64,000 nucleotides of DNA, taken from the NCBI GenBank assembly GCA_947579605.1, contig OX388322.1, positions 10,726,001 through 10,790,000 on the forward strand. The letters are read 5' to 3'. Below are positions 21,580 to 35,735 of the stretch, one piece after another. How positions within the stretch are numbered: position 1 is the first letter of the stretch; each line of letters starts with the position of its first letter. The notes under the pieces are model-generated. The model was given only the letters and a program-made list of their open reading frames with translations, searched no databases and was not told where the DNA came from. Origin of the DNA: Athripsodes cinereus. Taxonomy: Eukaryota > Arthropoda > Insecta > Trichoptera > Leptoceridae. Both the position numbers and the translations under genes were made by a program.

Positions 21580-24500
21580 AAACGGCGTCAAAACACAATC
21601 ATCCAGAATTATCATCATTATCATCATATATTGTGCTTCGATTGTGTATTTAAAATGTCAAATAGGTACTTGTGCAATTAACTTAATATAAAGCTTTCTT
21701 TATTAGATAACTCAAAACTTTTGTAGAAATAATAAGTTTCCTTATGGGGACCTAATTTACCTTGTCTAGAACATTACGGTAGAAAATATTAAAACAAACA
21801 TATTATGCAATTGTAGGTATATATGAAGATATGTTGTGGAATATTTATTTATTTTATTTACATATATTCACGGCGTTAGTCTTTAACATGTTTACAATAA
21901 CAACGTAACAAAAAAATTACAATTAATGTGTCGAATCAAAAATAGTCATACTGGTAAAATAAATATATATGATACAATTCTTATAAATATGTCAAACTAA
22001 AATATTCAAACAGGTCACTTTGAAAAGAGGATTCATAAATATATAGTCATACAAGTAAAAAAAGAGTAATGAGATAATTATTATTTTTGTCAATCAATAA
22101 TACTTTAAAATTCAATGTCAAAAGAGGATTAATATTTATTGTCAAAAAGGTATAAGTGTAAGTGAGATAACTATTATATGTCAATCTAAAATATTCAAAT
22201 AAGTCATTTTAATTAGAGAAATTATAATTGGAACATTGTTTAATAAAATTTTAAGTCAGATTAATTTAGGTCAAAGTGATATAGAAAGTATGATTAAATG
22301 ATTGACTCAAAATTTACAACAATCGATAAAATATTGGACATAAATGGGAAGACGATCAATGAGTTACCCAATATGTCATTTTAACATGTGATTAAAATAT
22401 TTGGAAGTCATGAATTTTTCTTAAAATGGAAAGCAACTGTATTTTTTTTACATAAATTTTACAGAGAAACTATGGTTATAAAATCTGTTTCTATAAAAAA
22501 ACAGCATAATTCATTTCAATAGTATTTCGCTTTGAATATTTTATGAAGTTTAGTTTAGTTTCATTAGTAGAATACAACATGTCACAAGAAACCCAAAAGT
22601 TCTATAGTATTTATCAATAATGTGAAAAATATAAGATAGACTAGAGAAATAACTTTTTTCTATACGAGGGAAATTACGGTATCAGTTAGATAAAAGAAAG
22701 GACCTTTTATTCACGTATTACGCCTATTGGAGAGTAGCTACATGAATAAAACACCGAGTAATCTTTCTTGACCAAAAGAAACAAAAGAGAAGGTTTTATT
22801 GCTTGAAGCAATATTTTTTTTCAACAAAACGCTAACTTTTGTTTGGAAATGAAATACAATTATTTGTAACGAAACAGAAGAATACAACACATTAGGTATA
22901 TATATTTACAAATAGTGAATTTATTAGTGATAAATCGAGTATCCATTTTAAAACGAGATGTGTGCATAGTTTTAAGTATGACAATAATATCTTGGACCGA
23001 TAAATAGCTACAAAAAATTATGAAAAATATTCATTTCTAAAAACAAATATATAGTTTACAAGTTTTAACGATAAGATAAGTCATCAATATTTAATTCCTT
23101 TGAGCGTTTTTGCTGGTCAACTCGAAATAGGAAAATATAGGACCTGAATATAAGCTTTAAAATGCCTTTGATATTTAGTATACACATTTCAAATTCATTT
23201 CCATTGCTATTGATTTTGTAAAAGAATAAAAATATCTTGCAAACCGACCAATTTTTTATCATAGTCCCATTCAATCCATAAATAAACTATGTATGTACGA
23301 AGATGTTAACTTAAATGGCAATAATATCTATTCAATCGTTAAAGAAAAATATAAAACATTTACCAAAGCTCTTTTTGAAAATGATACTGTAAAGACATTT
23401 CTTTTGATCACAGATCATTGAGTTTCGTTTCCAACTCCTTAAGAGTTTTTCTCGTAATGGAATGGTAATCATTGACAGTTAATGGGCCGTTTAGTTATAT
23501 TTGTTGTGGAATATACACAATATGTAATAATATATCGAATCCTGTGTGCAAGAAGTATCGCATATTATGAAAAACTGCTACGATATGTTAGTCGGTCATT
23601 ATTTGAGATGGCCCCCATGAGACATAATATGTCTATTATCGCATATTATGCGCCATTGTAGAAACATAACATCTGTTTCGCCGAACCCAATATGCAAAGG
23701 CGAGAGTCGAGTTTCTGCCCGATTGTATGCAGTGAAATGGAGAAAAAGCATATTACATTAACTGCTTCATAAAAACGTATGATGATCATTCGTCCATGGA
23801 ATGCATGTTTGTTTTCCACGCACGCATTTCGCGACAAATACAGATCATTCATAGATTATTTCGTTGACAGCATTTGGATTTTTCTTCGTGGCTTATCAGC
23901 CGGCATTACAGTTTCCACTTTTGTTGGAATACAGTGCAAATAGTTTAACAAAATTCATTGGATTGTGAACCTTATTATATTTAAATTATGCTACATAATT
24001 TATACCTTCTTCAAATTGAAAATTTTCAATCATATCACAGTGTCCATTTTTTTAAAATTAAACTATACAATAAGAACAACTGTACTAACAAATTGACCGA
24101 TATATCTTATTATTATAATGTGCTTACATAATAAAATTAATAAACACACTTAATGTGAGATAAAATACATTATATTTTTCAGTTTCTTTAAAAAAATATA
24201 TGGAAGTAAAAATAAACAAAATTGTCGCTCAGATAAATGACCATCAACAGAGGTAATATTTCTCATAACATGTTATGGTACAAAATACAAAGCGTTCTGA
24301 ATTCATTACTTGTGTTTTATACAACATTGCATGACCTGTATAAAATGATGTGTCATAAATATATTTATTACCTAGCAAAAGGATGACAAAAGCGATAAAA
24401 TGGAATCTAGAACGCTACATAACCATAACGCTACCTAACCGTGACATAATACAATAATATCTAACAGGAGGCGCATTTGTAACTGCGGTAGAAAACTGTT

Positions 24501-25949
24501 GTGAAAAGACATACACATAAACGGGTCTAAAACCTTCACTACCAAACAACTTTATTCATCTCAATGTAGTAATTAGCTCGATGTGGTATACTGTCCTTAG
24601 TTTGAGTATTAGTCATGAAATTTTCAATTTACGTACCTAATATCTTATTCAAACATGAAAGTGTAACCACCCACAAGGACTTCCGCATAAGTTTCCTTGG
24701 AGGTAAAATATTTTCATGTGTTCTTCTTCTCTTTCTTCTTTGGAAATATTTTTATGTGTTAATATAATTTGAGTTCGAAAAGCATGGAGTTTTCAACCGA
24801 CTCATTTCCAACCGAGGTAAAATGAAACACAGTAGTAAGATTGTACATAAGAGACAAAAAAACAGTCTTATAAATATTGTTATTTTATTTGTCTTCGTTT
24901 GGAAAAGAGACCCAAATTCTGAAAGATACATTATGATTTGAATTTTTTTTTAGTTTTATATTATTATATCTTGTTCTCTTTGCAATTTTTTTTTTCAGCA
25001 ATAATGAAAAAATAATACAATTAGTTTTCACGTTGTACTTAAATGGTTTTCATTTAATTATTACTCATTTAAATCCACCATTCTAATTTGTTCTTACTAC
25101 CTTAACAAAAAATGCGCGAAAATGATGCAGGGTTCGTAAACTAATGCTGATGATGGCTGTAAAACATTGTTTTCGACAGAGGTAATAATAGCTATTTTAA
25201 CTCCGCTTATTTGAGTTTCCAAATGACTGAAGCTTCAAAATGTTTACACACGCTATTATACGTAATATAAGGTATTATTATTACCATGATTTGTTCACTT
25301 CTGCATATGCCGTTAATTGACGTAACAACAAAAGTTTTCACTTCAATTATAAGAATAGGTATGAAGGTACTAGTGATGTGACGAAAGTCTAATAAATTAT
25401 GACAATCGCTTAAGCTTTCAGGTTTGCACTGTTTAGTAATTGGTTCAAGACCCACGGGAGGCACCCACTGCCGCATATAAGCTCCGTCCACTTGCACGAC
25501 CTTATGCAGCAAGGGCTCCATAAGTAAGTAATTAAGTAAGTAATCTGTAAATTTGTACATGAATTTAAGTAAATACCCAAATATTTAAACATGCTACCTC
25601 CCGTCATTTTCGTTATTTAATTATATCTTCATTTTATGTACAAGTTTTTTTTTTATTTATTCTACAGAGACACACACAGAAAGTTGACAAAACATAGCGT
25701 GTCTACATCATGCACGTTCAAACAAAATTATACAAAAAAAAAAGAAACATAAAGGTAAAAACTAAACAATGCAAGTCCAGTAAAACAGACTCACATTACC
25801 GCAAACAACACACTATAAAAGGGATAGATGAAAAAATACAATTATATAATTAATTTAAACCCAGAAACTTAACCTACAAGAACATTAAAGTTGGCAGCAA
25901 CACACTTCCTGAACCCCGTTAGGGAGTCACTAAAGACATCCACTCCTAA

Positions 25950-26035
25950 GTTTCGAAATTATCAGATCTACATGGCACTCCGTTCTCTCTACCTATCCCT
26001 TTTAGGATGTGGCGTAAGGGAAAGGTAAATAAATA
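25950..26035 (+). pseudogene. Decayed RTE-type LINE tail
   Basis: Plus-strand translation gives RSTWHSVLSTYPF then a stop, matching SIWRSVLSATP at the end of the fragment at 7925-8318. Only a remnant survives. Confidence 0.45.
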
Positions 26036-28023
26036 GACAGATATAAGAATTATCAATATACAAACGGGCGAGCTTTTTGATAGTCGTAATTTATTCCCGA
26101 TTAAGCCAATCTTCCAACCTGCGATTAAAATTCGTGATATTTTCATATTTTTGCGAATGTTAATATTGGAAGCACCACTAGTAGTTATAAAGTTTCATAG
26201 TACATGTCGAAATATTAGCCTAGTTTTCATACATATTATTCCATATCATAATTTCGTAAACCACAAACTTTTAGTACCTACTGCGAGTACTTCGCTCCCT
26301 TCATATTGCGTTGTTAAGAGAACTGTATTCATAAATCCATACATAAAATATATCTTATATTGGTACTTATATGTATATTATTAAAACTAAGTGACTATCA
26401 CTTTCTTCCTTCATGACAATAAACATTTTGAACAACTCTATACACATTACAACTTGCATTTAATGATATTCTAATATTTGCGATCTCCACAATACATTAA
26501 AATATAGCTAGAAACATTTATTGATTAATTATATTCCCGTGTTTTTAAAAACATATTTTGGAATATCCAGATATCCTGGAAGAAGCAATGAGCGGGGATC
26601 ATTGAATGAAATATCTTAGCGCTTTGGGTCTATAACCTGACTAGGACATAGAGGAAAAGTATATAATAATATGTAAAAATGCATAACTCAAAATCTTGAC
26701 AATTATACTAAAAGCAGGTTTATGAATAGGTACTATCACAAATATTAACTAAAGGCAAAGGATGAATGTCTGATAGGGAAATAATTATAAGACTTGATGG
26801 AAATCCGCATCTATGCGATTCAAAAAGCAATTCAAAAGTTGTTTGGAGAGTAGCCAGAAATGTTTCGATCTGGAATAGGTGATACAATCAATGGTGCAGA
26901 TAAATATAATTATAGCTAATGCTATTTAAATGTAAGTGCTCACGTAATAATATAGGTTTATTATTTAATATACATATAAACCACTGATTACTTTTTTCAC
27001 AAACATGAATTATGTACTTATTAAAGAGATAGAGTTGAGAGAGTGAGAATTTTGTAAAATAGAAACAAGGTGTTAAAGAAATTCTACGTGTGTGCCACAG
27101 AGTTTTAACTTAGAGTATCTGAGTTATTACATAATCAAAGTAACTTCGCATTGTGGAACAATCTCAAAGATCTCTATCAAGTTGAAGGAAGTGCTGTAAA
27201 TTGGTTTTAAAGTGAATTATCTCGCAATATCACCGTCTTTTTGTAATATCAAAGACCATATTTTACATGCGAACCTTTTTTATGATCTATTTTCTTTGAC
27301 ACCTGTTTTTTCTCCAAGTTGATTCAATTTGGATGACGATTAAGAAGTTACATCATCGCCCTCAACGTTCTCTCGGAAGCACAGGACAGAAAACAGCCTC
27401 CTCCTTTCAGAACGACTCTGCGCCAAATGCGTCACTTCTTCCCACAATATTGCCAACACTCTAATGTCGTTATTTTAAGAACGTCGTAATGTGAAAGATA
27501 TGTCATATAAGGTAATTGTTTAATAATAATGCCACTGTTGATGAAACTTAATTAATTGAAGAATGCATAACTAATACTGCTGAATAAACCATGATTCAAG
27601 ACAACCGATTTATATAAAATTCAGTAGGTAAAGAATAAATTAATAATTCTCTTATTTTAGAATTGCGCTACGGAAGTAAAGAGGATTAAATCACTAGCGA
27701 TTCTTGGTAGAGAAGAGCAAAAATTACGTTGAGCTTACTTCAATGTTCGCTCAAGTGGTTTTGTACGAAAGATTATAATAAATAGAAAATGATGAATGGA
27801 AATATGAAAAAAAATGCTTCTTAATTTTTTTTTTGTATGACTAAAAAGTTATTCAGTGTATAAATTATATTAAGTATTTTAATTCATTATATACATATAC
27901 TGCATACATTTTCAACATTATTAACGTTGAATGAGATCCTCAAAAAAACTAGTAGGTAATTCATTTAAAATAGAATACATTAAAACAGAGCTTCGTCATT
28001 ATATGCAGTGTGTTAACTGGTTA

Positions 28024-28204
28024 ATGTTACTGTTAACTTTAAGACATTTTACATCTTAAATTCAGCGATGAGGTTTGCCACCCATCCTGAATGTCTTGAT
28101 TTTATATTGGCACGGAGAAGACAGTTTGCATGTTTCTTACATGCAGCTGATCTACTGGCTACCCCACCTGTAGGATATGCCGTGATGGTATAGTAGTAGT
28201 AGTA
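28024..28204 (+). repeat. SINE-A copy with target-site duplication
   Basis: The plus-strand copy runs from AAGACATTTTACATC to GCCGTGATGGTATAGTAGTAG and ends in a (TAG)n tail. A perfect 12-bp duplication GTTAACTGGTTA flanks it (28012-28023 and 28205-28216). This fixes the 3' end of the family and shows LINE-type mobilisation. Confidence 0.88.
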
Positions 28205-29429
28205 GTTAACTGGTTATACCATTTATAGAAGATATTATAAGATTTTAATGTGAGATCTTTTTTTTAGCAATGACAATTTTTGATGGCTGTAAACACTAAA
28301 AAAACAGCAGACAATGGATTTTATTTTTCACGATGAAACCGAGAGGTTACCGGAACCTTTTTCTCTGCTCTTTCTGTAATCGCCCACGAAAATGAGCGCG
28401 CTGTAAACTTTTTGAATAAATAATAAAACCATCAATAGCTGAGACCTCCAAAATATATGCCCATTGCTGATGAAACAGGTTCTGCCTACGGCCAAAAAAC
28501 ACGAATATATTTTTTTTAAATTCGTTTATTTGATTACATTAATCTCTACTTTTATAGATTCATTATATATATTTACATCATAAAGCCTACATTAGGTTTG
28601 TAAAAATAGTAACCAAGCATGCAATAAATGTTTTTCATTTCATTCATCAAGATTATTAACAACATTTTGAGCATTTAAATCCAGACTCTAAGGTTTAGTG
28701 GTATCAAAATCCCTTTAGGATTATAAAATTTAATTCTTGCGTTTTTAAAACCTGGCTATGGGAACGTAATCTTTGATTTTGAAAACAAATTTAATAAAAA
28801 AAAAACTTTCATACATGTTAAACAATCAATGGAAATGTCATTCTGATGGAAATGGAATCACAAACTGCTAACCCTCTTATTATTACACTTTACGAAAGTA
28901 TGACAATGTTCTGCTAAGATATTAAATTTGAATAATTCCTTAATCTGTGTACAGTATGTGGGTATTCTTAAAATGCAGGTACAAAGCAAGTTTATTGGAA
29001 TTTGGTTTTTTATTTTCTTTAAAAAACATAATGGTGTTTTTAAAAGACTTTGTGAATGAATCTGGTGAGAACTTAAAAAGGTTTAAAATTAATATTCCTT
29101 AGTATGGTTATTATTGTATTTACAAAGTTTATCCTTTTTTACTTCATTCACATTATGAATTCTGTCAATAGGCATGTTCATTAACGTCCCTTAAGATAAA
29201 ATAAAATGTCTCTAAAAGAAGGAAATACTAATATAATAATAAACAGAGAGTATAGAGAGCGCCATCTTTGTGCCGTACCACCTCAAGGACGCTGTACATG
29301 ATAATGTTTTATCTTCAACAAAGTTGTTTGTGTTAAGAATTTAAATTTAAATACAAAAACATTATAACACATAATCTCATATACATAGTAATATGAATCC
29401 GCGTCAGAAATAAAAATAAAATAATGCAA

Positions 29430-29583
29430 TAAAGACATCAGTCACAGTTGATAAAAAAGTTTGAAGAAGTGGGTCTTGAGGTTCTTTTTAAAAGCCTGGA
29501 AGTTGGCAGCACACCTGAGCACCAGAGGCAGTCTGTTCCACAGATAAGGGATAGAAACAGAGAAAGCCCGGTCACCGTAACCA
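29430..29583 (-). pseudogene. CR1/L2-type RT C-terminal remnant
   Basis: Minus-strand translation gives GYGDRAFSVSIPYLWNRLPL, a short linker and FKKNLKTHFFKLFY before a stop. The GDRAFSV..P.LWN.LP pattern closes the RT ORF in CR1/L2/Rex1-like LINEs. Everything upstream is missing, so this is a very short 5'-truncated insertion. Confidence 0.75.
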
Positions 29584-30626
29584 GTTAATTAATTTGCAAA
29601 CCTAGTTTTCCTATCTTTATTAATAAACAAACTGACTTTTTAATAACCAACAATCTTTAACATTATTTTTCATTATTTATAAAAGCTTAATTAAAAGCAG
29701 ACATTAAAAAACAATTCTGATTACGGTTTTTTCAACAAACTAAAACGATAATTTACAAATTTACGACTCGTGTTCTTAGAAATTATAATATTTATTTAAA
29801 ATTTTTGGTAAAGTACAATAAAGTAGGTACAATAAATTAGACAACGTTGTTTGAAAATTTTCTGAACTCAATTAAAAAACGGACAGTAAAGAGAAACAAA
29901 AAAGAGTGCACTTACAGAGCTAACAAGATCCTATTAATTAACAATGGCAATTACTTCCGCAAGAGAGCATTTTCTATGACAGTCCATAACTTAATTAATC
30001 AAAGTGCTGTATAACGAGGTATTATGTAGGTCTGTGTTGCTTCAGCTCTGCTACAGTAGCCACGCAAATGTTCCAGTTAATTCCATTTAAATACACAACT
30101 TCCGAATCGACGTTGGTTCACATATATATATATGTATGTATGTATAAGAATTCCTTATAGTTTTCTTTATAAGATAAAAATATAAAAATGTTCATCTATT
30201 GAACGTGTTTCTATGTATTAATGCTAATGTTTTAAGTATATTAAATAAAATAATATACTTAAACATTCAAAAATACGATTTCAAAACTCTTCCCAAAGAA
30301 TTCACTGAACACTTTATAAAAGGGCATCTTTTAAGGAGAATTAATTTATTATTGTTTCAATAAGTCATTATAATTGACATAAGTACAAATTATTGTGAAA
30401 CTTAATTAGAAGTTTTGCATGGAAAATTAATATATTATTCTGGTATTGGAGTTTAATTAAATATTTTTGATTTAGTAAATATAAAACTACATTATCCATC
30501 CCTAAGTACATCGTTTCAAGCGATTTCGTCACTTAATATAAACTAAACTTGATTTGTTAAAATCTTCAAATGTTCCATCATATCAACCACGATAAATTTA
30601 TTAACAAGAAAAATAAATAATAATTA

Positions 30627-31034
30627 TTTTTAATTAAAGAATTAGTTAATTATGTACTACAACCACTTTAGTTTTTTAAAAACACTACCGGTTTCAACGC
30701 TCAGATGCGTCATTGACGAGTGTTATACTAAAACTAAATAAATACTAGAACTGTTGATGATTAATTAATTAGTTAGGGAAGGGTGGGGGCGTTAGAGTGG
30801 GAAAGAGATGGAGAGTTTTTATTTATAGGAAACATTGTTAGTAAGGGTGACTTTTATGGCGCTAACATTTTATTTACAATATTTTGTTTTAAATTTTTGT
30901 TATTTTCTACTGTTTCTAAAGCCGACAATTTGAAATATTCTTTAATGTTAGTATGTTTGAAAGTACTATTGTCCCTATGAAAAAAAAAATTAAAGTGGTT
31001 GTAGTACATAATTAACTAATTCTTTAATTAAAAA
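30627..31034. mobile_element. MITE with about 50-bp inverted repeats
   Basis: The left end (TTAATTAAAGAATTAGTTAA, then TTATGTACTACAACCACTTTA) is repeated inverted at about 30985-31034. The roughly 408-bp element has no convincing coding capacity. The arms are nearly identical. The target duplication is not resolved, because AT-rich flanks blur the ends. Confidence 0.82.
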
Positions 31035-31535
31035 TGTTTCGTGATTACCACATAGTTAGTGCCAACAAAATTAAACAAATAAATATTTTATCAGTGGGTA
31101 CTATCTCAAACAGCACGATATAAAACATATCATAATATATGGTAATTGATCCATGGATTATAAGTTTTTTGTCTATTTGATAATTTCCTGATTAAAGCCG
31201 GTCAGAGCTAATTTGGTCTCCTAATGTGACTAAATTCCTTAAGAGCAATGAACTTCTATATTTAGCCTGAATCAATACTTTAAAATTATTATAACTATCA
31301 TCTTTACCAATATCTGATAATGGAATTCCTATCCACGCAACTTTACCAATGAAAATAAGTTTTCATAACTTGGAGTATTATAAAATACGGACTTTGGAAA
31401 TGTATTATTTTCTCGTTAGAATTGCAAATTCAATTAGGAACGTTTTATTTTTAGAAAACGTTATGATTTAACTTTTTTCAGTTTAGTAATAAAAACACTT
31501 CTTCCCCTTTAAACCTTTTTTTGTGGGGTAAGCAC

Positions 31536-31850
31536 AGTGGCGTAGCTAGGGGGGGGCAGGGGGGGACATATGTCCCCGGGCGCCACATTAGGGGGCGCCA
31601 AAATGAGTATTAAAACTATTTTTTTAATTTTATTTTGATGTAAACTACTACTACTATACCACCACGGCACATCCCACAAGTGGGGCAGATCAGCAGATCA
31701 GCTGCTGTAAATAGCAGCTGATGTAAACTAATGTATCCCAAATACGTTTGCAAGATTAAATTTTGAAGCTCCATTAATATATTCATTACAAACCAGTTGG
31801 CAAACACGATTTAAGCGCCCCCATTGAGCATTAAGGGGCGCCATTCTATT
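31536..31850. mobile_element. CAGTGGCGTAGCTAGG-type element remnant containing a SINE-A insertion
   Basis: It starts with CAGTGGCGTAGCTAGG and a G-run, a terminus I know from widespread animal DNA-transposon-derived repeats. GGGCGCC motifs occur at about 31578-31600 and again at 31816-31841. A SINE-A fragment sits inside at 31648-31718. No transposase is visible. Confidence 0.55.
31648..31718 (-). repeat. Very short SINE-A copy with target-site duplication
   Basis: This has a (CTA)n tail side, then CCACGGCACATCCCACAAGT to CAGATCAGCTGC. It is flanked by a 12-bp duplication TGATGTAAACTA (31636-31647 and 31719-31730). It is strongly 5'-truncated. Confidence 0.85.
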
Positions 31851-33069
31851 CATAAACAAAATGACACATATACAATGCAGGATGGCGTTTTATTATATTT
31901 AAATCAAATTATCGTCTTACCTAACATTTCTTAAATTTTGTAGAACTTAACAATCAAACATGTGCATTTTTATTCATTTAGTATTCTCGTCAGACGGTAA
32001 CAAGGGTACCTACGAGTATATGCATCCTTATTTTTGCTTCTTAACGCTTTCGCTAGCTTTTATTATTCTTAAACAAGCATTCACAAAAACTTTTAAAAGC
32101 CTTATTAAATATATATTACATGATAATGATATAAATGTACAATAATATAAGAAATATCATCTGTTTTTATTCATCCCTATAGATAGACCATCATTATAGA
32201 TATGGATATAGCATTAAACAGCGTATAAGCACAGCTGTAATTAATTTCACCGCAAAATATCACACTTTTTTATTCTGATTTTTTAAATAGATACAACAGC
32301 TTGAACAAAAGATAGTACAAAAATTCAATTATCAATTTACATCACCAACTATATTGCATATAAAATGATAATTAATACAAAAAATTGATAAAATTGAACA
32401 TAATATCAGGTGTTATATTATGTACTCATTCCCTTTAAAATAATCAAAAACGAAAATTAAATATAAAAATTAATATTTTTACACTTGTAATACTTATCTT
32501 TTCAACCCACCATTATATAAATGGCTACCTATTATCCGCCATTACCAATTTTTTTCAAATGCGTATGAAATGTTCAATGCTCGTATTAAATGCATGAAGA
32601 AAAACCATTATACCTTATCGTCCAGTATGAAAATAGGCAATTTGTAATCAAAAGCCGTATCAAAATAGCCTCGATAGAGACAGAGACACTGAAATATAAA
32701 ATGGGCATAAGATTATTACTTTTATGGTAATTTTTTACAAGAAGGGAAATAAAAAATTTCGATCATTCTATGGATTTAACTTTTTTTAACGTTTACTTTA
32801 AATATTTTGATGTATTTTTCTTCACCATCGAATAAACGTCAATTTTTTCATTTTGATTTTCTTTTATTTGTGCTTAAACTTGCTCTTAAAAAAAGATGGT
32901 GGTGACGAACTTTCTGATTAACAATACATTGTTCTAATGATAAAGTTTCAGAACATCACAAATTTGTTGTAAAAAACATTATTTAACTGACAAAAAATCT
33001 TTCTAAATGGTTAAGCCTCGTGTTCGCCCTATTTTTGTGTTTAGAAAATCAGAATGTGATTAAAAAAAT

Positions 33070-33105
33070 AATTTATGAACCCCGCGAGGGAAGCGGCGTG
33101 ATGGT
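33070..33105 (+). repeat. SINE-A 3' end fragment
   Basis: GCGAGGGAAGCGGCGTGATG followed by a (GTAT)n run matches the 3' end of the family. Confidence 0.5.
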
Positions 33106-34335
33106 ATGTATGTATGCATGTATATTAGAAAATTATTAAAAAAAAAACATAAACTACAGATCTACACCGCATGTTGGCTCAAAATTTAATCTGTCAAATG
33201 GCCACTATACCACCTTACATCCAATATTCTCCTCAACTTTTTTTGCTGAGGTATCATTTAATATAGGTAGGGACTTTTGAAAAGAAAAAGAAGCTTTTGG
33301 GTTTCGTTCTAATAAGACTGCCTAAAAAATGCACATATTCATATAACCTGCATGTATTCAATATGTACTTCAAAGTAAACATTTTCTTCGTGAGATTTCC
33401 CTCACGTGCCATAGGAATATAAATAAGAGCCCACAATCCTGTATCATCACGTAATTTTTCACAAATAGAATAACTTGCGGACGTGTAAGTAAGAGAACAC
33501 AAAATCAAATCTACACTAAAATAGAAAACATCCGAAGTTTTGTATGACCTTTATACATACATATTGAACATTGCACGGAAAAACTTGATTAAACATTTTA
33601 GAAGCAAGTAAATTGATTACGTCAAAAATATTAATATTATAATATTTGAAGGTATTATAATATTCATGGAAATAATAATTTTTTTCATACAATTTTTTTT
33701 CTCGTCATAACATTATTTATAGATTTAAGTAGGTATTAATGCAACTGTTATAAGAAATAATATGATATTAGCCAGTAAATAAGTTTTTAAAAACGCATTT
33801 TTCATTTTATACTTAAATCTTCAAAAAAAAAATCAACTAACTCAAGTAAATATTAAATAAAATAATTACATTTTATATCGCACACAATCTATAGATTCAA
33901 AATGATTTACAAAAAAAGTCTGGAATATTTAATCGAAAGATACGTCGTAAAAAAATGTTCAAAAGGACCTTTTCTACGAATCTTATGCTATGGTTATATT
34001 TAGTGATTATAATAAGGTTATATTAGACAAGACCACAAGTCCTAAAGCGGTAATCCAAACAAACATTCACTTAAATATTTCTATTCTAGATTTTATTACT
34101 GGAAATAATTATACTACCTATATAATTAAATTATACTACCTATATAATTAAATTAATGGGGAAATAGCAACACTGTTTCGTTGCGACAACACGCTTTTTT
34201 TTATCGGGCATTAATGAATATTTAAATATTCAAAATAATTGCGAATACGCGCTGTAACAAAGGATTCTGGTGATTTAAAAGCACTGAAGACCTTCTCCTC
34301 CAGAAGATGACAAGCATGGAGGAAAGGATTACATA

Positions 34336-35205
34336 ATGACTGGTGATCTTTCATGTGCATACCATGCATATGCCGACGACTTACAGTTATATTCTCACTT
34401 TAAAAACGATTATATTTTCTCAGCTGTAAACTCTATGAACCAGAACTTAGATCGCATTGGGCGTTGGTGTGAGCACAACGGTCTACTCATAAATCCAACT
34501 AAGTCACAAGCAATTTTGTTGGGTAGTTCAAGGCTTTTATCCCGGGTGGATACTTCCTCTATTCCATTGTTACTGTTAAACAACTCTTCTATTGAACTTG
34601 TCAATCATGTGAGGGACTTGGGTATCTATCTGGACTCAAGGCTGTCGTGGTGGAAACAGGTGAGTGAAGTGAGCCGTAAGGTTTTCGGTACACTGCATTC
34701 TCTCAAACGATTTCAAAACTTTCTCACTTCCAAAACCAAAGTCCTGCTGGTGCAATCACTCATCCTTCCCATGCTCGATTATGCTGATGTATGTTATTTG
34801 GATCTCACTGTTGAGTTGCTAAACAAATTTGAACGTCTTCAGAATGTCTGCATCAGATATGTTTTCAATTTGCGCAAATATGATCACATATCATCTTACA
34901 GACACCAGTTAAATTGGAAAACTATTGGTCAGAGAAAAGACATACATATCCTCTGTTTCCTGTTTAAGGTATTATCAGATCCTAACTATCCAGTATATCT
35001 CAGAGACAGATTCCAATTTGCCGCAGAGCATGGACTTCCACTCAGGTCTGGGAATAATAGGTTGCTTTTAATTCCTTCACATCATTCCGATTATTATTCA
35101 TCATCTATCAGTATCCACGGCGCTAGACTTTGGAACCAGCTTCCTCCCACAATCCGTACCAGCTCATCGTATTCATCATTTAAAAATGGATTGGTCTCTA
35201 GATGA
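34336..35205 (+). pseudogene. LINE reverse transcriptase, C-terminal part
   Basis: The 289-codon frame retains the RT catalytic motif YADD (in HAYADDLQLYSH), then the thumb and connection region (CEHNGLLINPTKS, LGIYLDSRLSW) and a typical C-terminus (GARLWNQLPPTIR, SSFKNGL). The endonuclease and the first RT motifs are missing. No internal stop is present, so the insertion is fairly recent. The ATG is probably fortuitous. The YADDLQLY variant and GxRLWNxLP ending point to the CR1/L2/Jockey assemblage; the clade is unresolved. Confidence 0.88.
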
Positions 35206-35735
35206 TATTTTTATGTAACTTATTGACACGTAATAAAGAGCTCTTTTTCTTTCCCCCCCCCCCCTCCCCCTCTCCCTTGTCCTCACCAGGAATGCACAGA
35301 TATCTATTTTATTTTATTTATTATTATTATTACTTATTTCTGAAATGCAAGTTTCAATAATTGTTTTGCACATGTATCACATGTTTAATTTGTTTTATCA
35401 TAGTATTTTATTTTATCTTATGTATGTATTATTATTATTTATCGTATGTATGTATTATTTATGTATGTATGAATTATCTATTTGTAGATTTGAAACTTCT
35501 TTTCTTTGGGTTCCTGTATTTTTTTTTGTTTTTTTTTTATTATTTGGGTAGGCATAGACCTACTTTTTTATGTTAATGTTTTAGGGTTGACTGGAAAACG
35601 TTGCCTAGCAACAAGTCCGCCTTTTGGCCAAATTTTGTTATTTGTCACGTTTTGTGTTGTTGTATTTTATTGTTTATGTATTTGCGTAAAATTATGGTCA
35701 ATAAAGTTTTATTTATTTATTTATTTATTACCTAT
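34336..35735 (+). mobile_element. 5'-truncated CR1/Jockey-group LINE
   Basis: An RT C-terminal ORF (34336-35205) is followed by about 530 bp of 3' untranslated sequence with a poly(C) run at about 35252-35265. It ends in AATAAA and (TTTA)n at about 35700-35730. I could not confirm a target duplication. Confidence 0.82.

Noticed and set aside
25207..25560. 117-codon minus-strand frame with a VPPVGLEP-like segment
   Set aside because: It looks like translation of a dispersed repeat, but I could not match it to another copy in the window, so I do not call it.
27340..27480. Locally GC-richer block that might be an exon
   Set aside because: Frames are open for about 40 codons, but there is no donor/acceptor pair in phase and no recognisable protein; may be an old repeat.
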